Origin: Nemertoderma westbladi
Lineage: Eukaryota > Xenacoelomorpha > Nemertodermatida > Nemertodermatidae
Direction: 5' to 3'
NCBI GenBank assembly: GCA_032718475.1
Contig: JAUCBJ010001487.1
Span: 1-44,038 of the forward strand
Length of the DNA: 44,038 nt
The translations under genes were made by a program, and so were the position numbers. Every line of letters starts with the position of its first letter. Within the stretch, counting starts at the first letter, position 1. Of this stretch, positions 42,297 to 44,038 are shown in pieces. The notes below the pieces were generated by a model, which made no database searches, was not told the DNA's origin, and was given only the letters and a program-made list of their open reading frames with translations.

Positions 42297-43607
42297 CCCA
42301 ATGGGTATACAGACGTTTCGGCCTAGGACGTTTCGGTCCAGGACGTTTCGGCCCGGACATTTCGGCCCGGACGATTCGGCCCGGACGTTTCGGCCCATGA
42401 CTAACTGAATGAAAAGGCCAACTTGTTTGATATGATAATAATTATAATGATTATAATTATTTCACAATAACATACAAACACTTAATAAATATCTTGCATG
42501 AAATGGCTATTTAATTAACCTTTATTTAAAAATAAAATGAACATTAGGGAAGTGGAGCTCTGGTTCCATAGACAATTCGCCATCAATTATATTATGCGGC
42601 CGAAAAAATACAAGTCAGAACAAAACTTTTGGTCTCGAGTACCACATTTCTAATATACAGTACTACCAAATGAATCAATTTCACGAACCATTTAGGGCTT
42701 AAATCTAGTCTGATCGATATATTTTGGAGATACTTCATTAATTTTAAACATTACTCAATTGATAATTCTTCTACAGTAGCTGGACAGTGTATTGCAGCTA
42801 TGTCTTAATGATCTGTTGAAACAATAACTATCATCTTCGATGGTAGATGATTTATACCCATAGATAACGACGTATAATGCTTTTATTATTACATATTTTA
42901 TTTCACTTCTCATCCACTCTGGTGCTTCTAATACGCATACATTTTATCTAAATTTAAATTTAATACGCATATATTTCATCTAAATTTAAATTTAATACGC
43001 ATATATTTCATCTAAATTTAAATTTAATACGCATATATTTTATCTCATTCCATATGACATCCAGTCTGTCTCATAATTATTAGCAATGCTCCTTTAATGG
43101 AATATTTCTAATCTATTATATGTTTAAGACCAAAATTAAAATACAGTAATAATTTTAATTCGGTGTATTTAATGTACTTTATTTATTGACTCATATTTTA
43201 AAATACGTATGTTTTTTTTATGGGGGAAACCCCATCATCATAATACTTAGTAATACTTAAGTAATACATAATACTAAGTTACTAAGTTAATGGTGTATAT
43301 TTATATTAATAAATAGTAATAGTAATAATATTACATTAGTTATTATTTATAAATATAATGTAGAACTTCGATCTTGACGACTTTCATACAGGTGTCGGAG
43401 CAGTTCCTACTGACAACTCCTCTTGTAACGAACGTTAAAAACTACAAAATAAATATATTGAATAACTTATTAATTAATAGCTTATTTAAGGGAGTAAAGT
43501 GAGTCTTTGGGCCAAAACGTCCGACAAGCAAATCTTGTATTTCATTCATTGGGCCGAAACGTCCTAGGCCAAAACGTCTTAGACCGAAACGTCTGTTACC
43601 CGCCCCA
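42297..43607. mobile_element. Inverted-repeat element with GACGTTTCGGCC arrays at its ends
   Basis: Left end: CCCCAATGGGTATACAGACG then six copies of GGACGTTTCGGCC-like units to 42400. Right end, read on the minus strand: ATTGGGGCGGGTAACAGACG followed by TTTCGGTCTAAGACGTTTTG and further GGACGTTTCGGCC units to ~43500. The ~1.1-kb interior is AT-rich and has no ORF of note. Non-autonomous TIR element with sub-repeats in its ends. Confidence 0.75.
42930..43045. repeat. 32-bp tandem repeat, 3.6 copies
   Basis: AATACGCATATATTTCATCT AAATTTAAATTT at 42930, 42962, 42994 and 43026. Confidence 0.93.
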
Positions 43608-44038
43608 ATGACGCAGAGGCAGACCAACAACACACCTCTTCCCCTCTACCGATGTCGGAGAGTAAAATACCACGCCATTATAGAATACAGGATAAGTTTG
43701 ATCCAAGCAATGCAATGAAACCTGTAAGTTAGAAAATGCATGGTCCCAATATTTGCAAAATAATTACAAAGTCCTACATTTATTTTGCATGAGATACTAA
43801 CAACCCGTCACTAACCACAACAAACGTACTGTATAGTACAGTAGCCTGTCGTATTCGCCCAAATACGGCAGTATAACTCTGGGTTCAGAGAACGTGTACA
43901 TATTGACAGGCGGCAATCCCCTGATACAGTACCAAGCATGTGTTTGATATAAATATTAGATTTCTACTTCCATACAATTCTCATTGATTCCGCAGGTCAA
44001 TTATAATTAAACAGTCAATTTGATATATTCTTCCGATT
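43608..44038 (+). other. Right edge, no feature seen
   Basis: Unique sequence without gene or repeat I can support. Confidence 0.45.

Overview
The window is animal nuclear DNA, probably from an invertebrate. It is AT-rich and has GT-AG introns, a multi-exon potassium-channel gene, an intact Ty3/gypsy retrotransposon ORF, several DNA-transposon relics and MITEs, and unusually many minisatellites. Nothing looks bacterial. I cannot name the species from the sequence.

The host gene, on the + strand, is a KCNH-family voltage-gated K+ channel of the ELK (Kv12) subfamily. Thirteen exons can be joined from 11698 to 40809. Every junction has GT-AG borders and the reading phase is kept across all twelve introns. 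The joined reading encodes about 1020 residues: end of the PAS (eag) domain, S1 to S6 with an SVGFG pore, C-linker, cyclic-nucleotide-binding homology domain (CNBHD), and a C-terminal tail with an acidic patch and a short coiled coil. The first exons (N-cap and most of PAS) are not seen and probably lie left of the window.

Left part (1-11697, antisense to the channel and apparently in its 5' intron): an uninterrupted 1671-codon gag-pol ORF (11053 to 6038, minus), then about 4 kb with three different tandem repeats, then an unrecognised intact 680-codon ORF (2048 to 6, minus). No LTR pair could be assigned.

Middle part (11857-32041): introns filled with arrays of period 141 bp (GC-rich), 17 bp (about 90 copies) and 40 bp (about 35 copies), the last abutting a broken reverse-transcriptase C-terminus. 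There is also a decayed hAT transposon, several MITEs, and a 3.7 kb Foldback-like element whose long inverted ends are themselves tandem arrays of a 53-bp unit, flanked by a perfect 9-bp target-site duplication.

Right part (32042-44038): C-linker to stop codon. The intron after exon 8 starts with a 2 kb minisatellite whose 44-bp unit copies the exon end together with its 5' splice site. MITE-like elements with long G or C runs and a GACGTTTCGGCC-type inverted-repeat element follow.

The observations most worth a second look are the splice-donor minisatellite, the Foldback-like element with its 9-bp duplication, the nested 8-bp-TSD MITE with its empty site visible in a paralogous copy at 15 kb, the minisatellite grown from a retroelement tail, and the 680-codon ORF with its 22-bp direct repeat.
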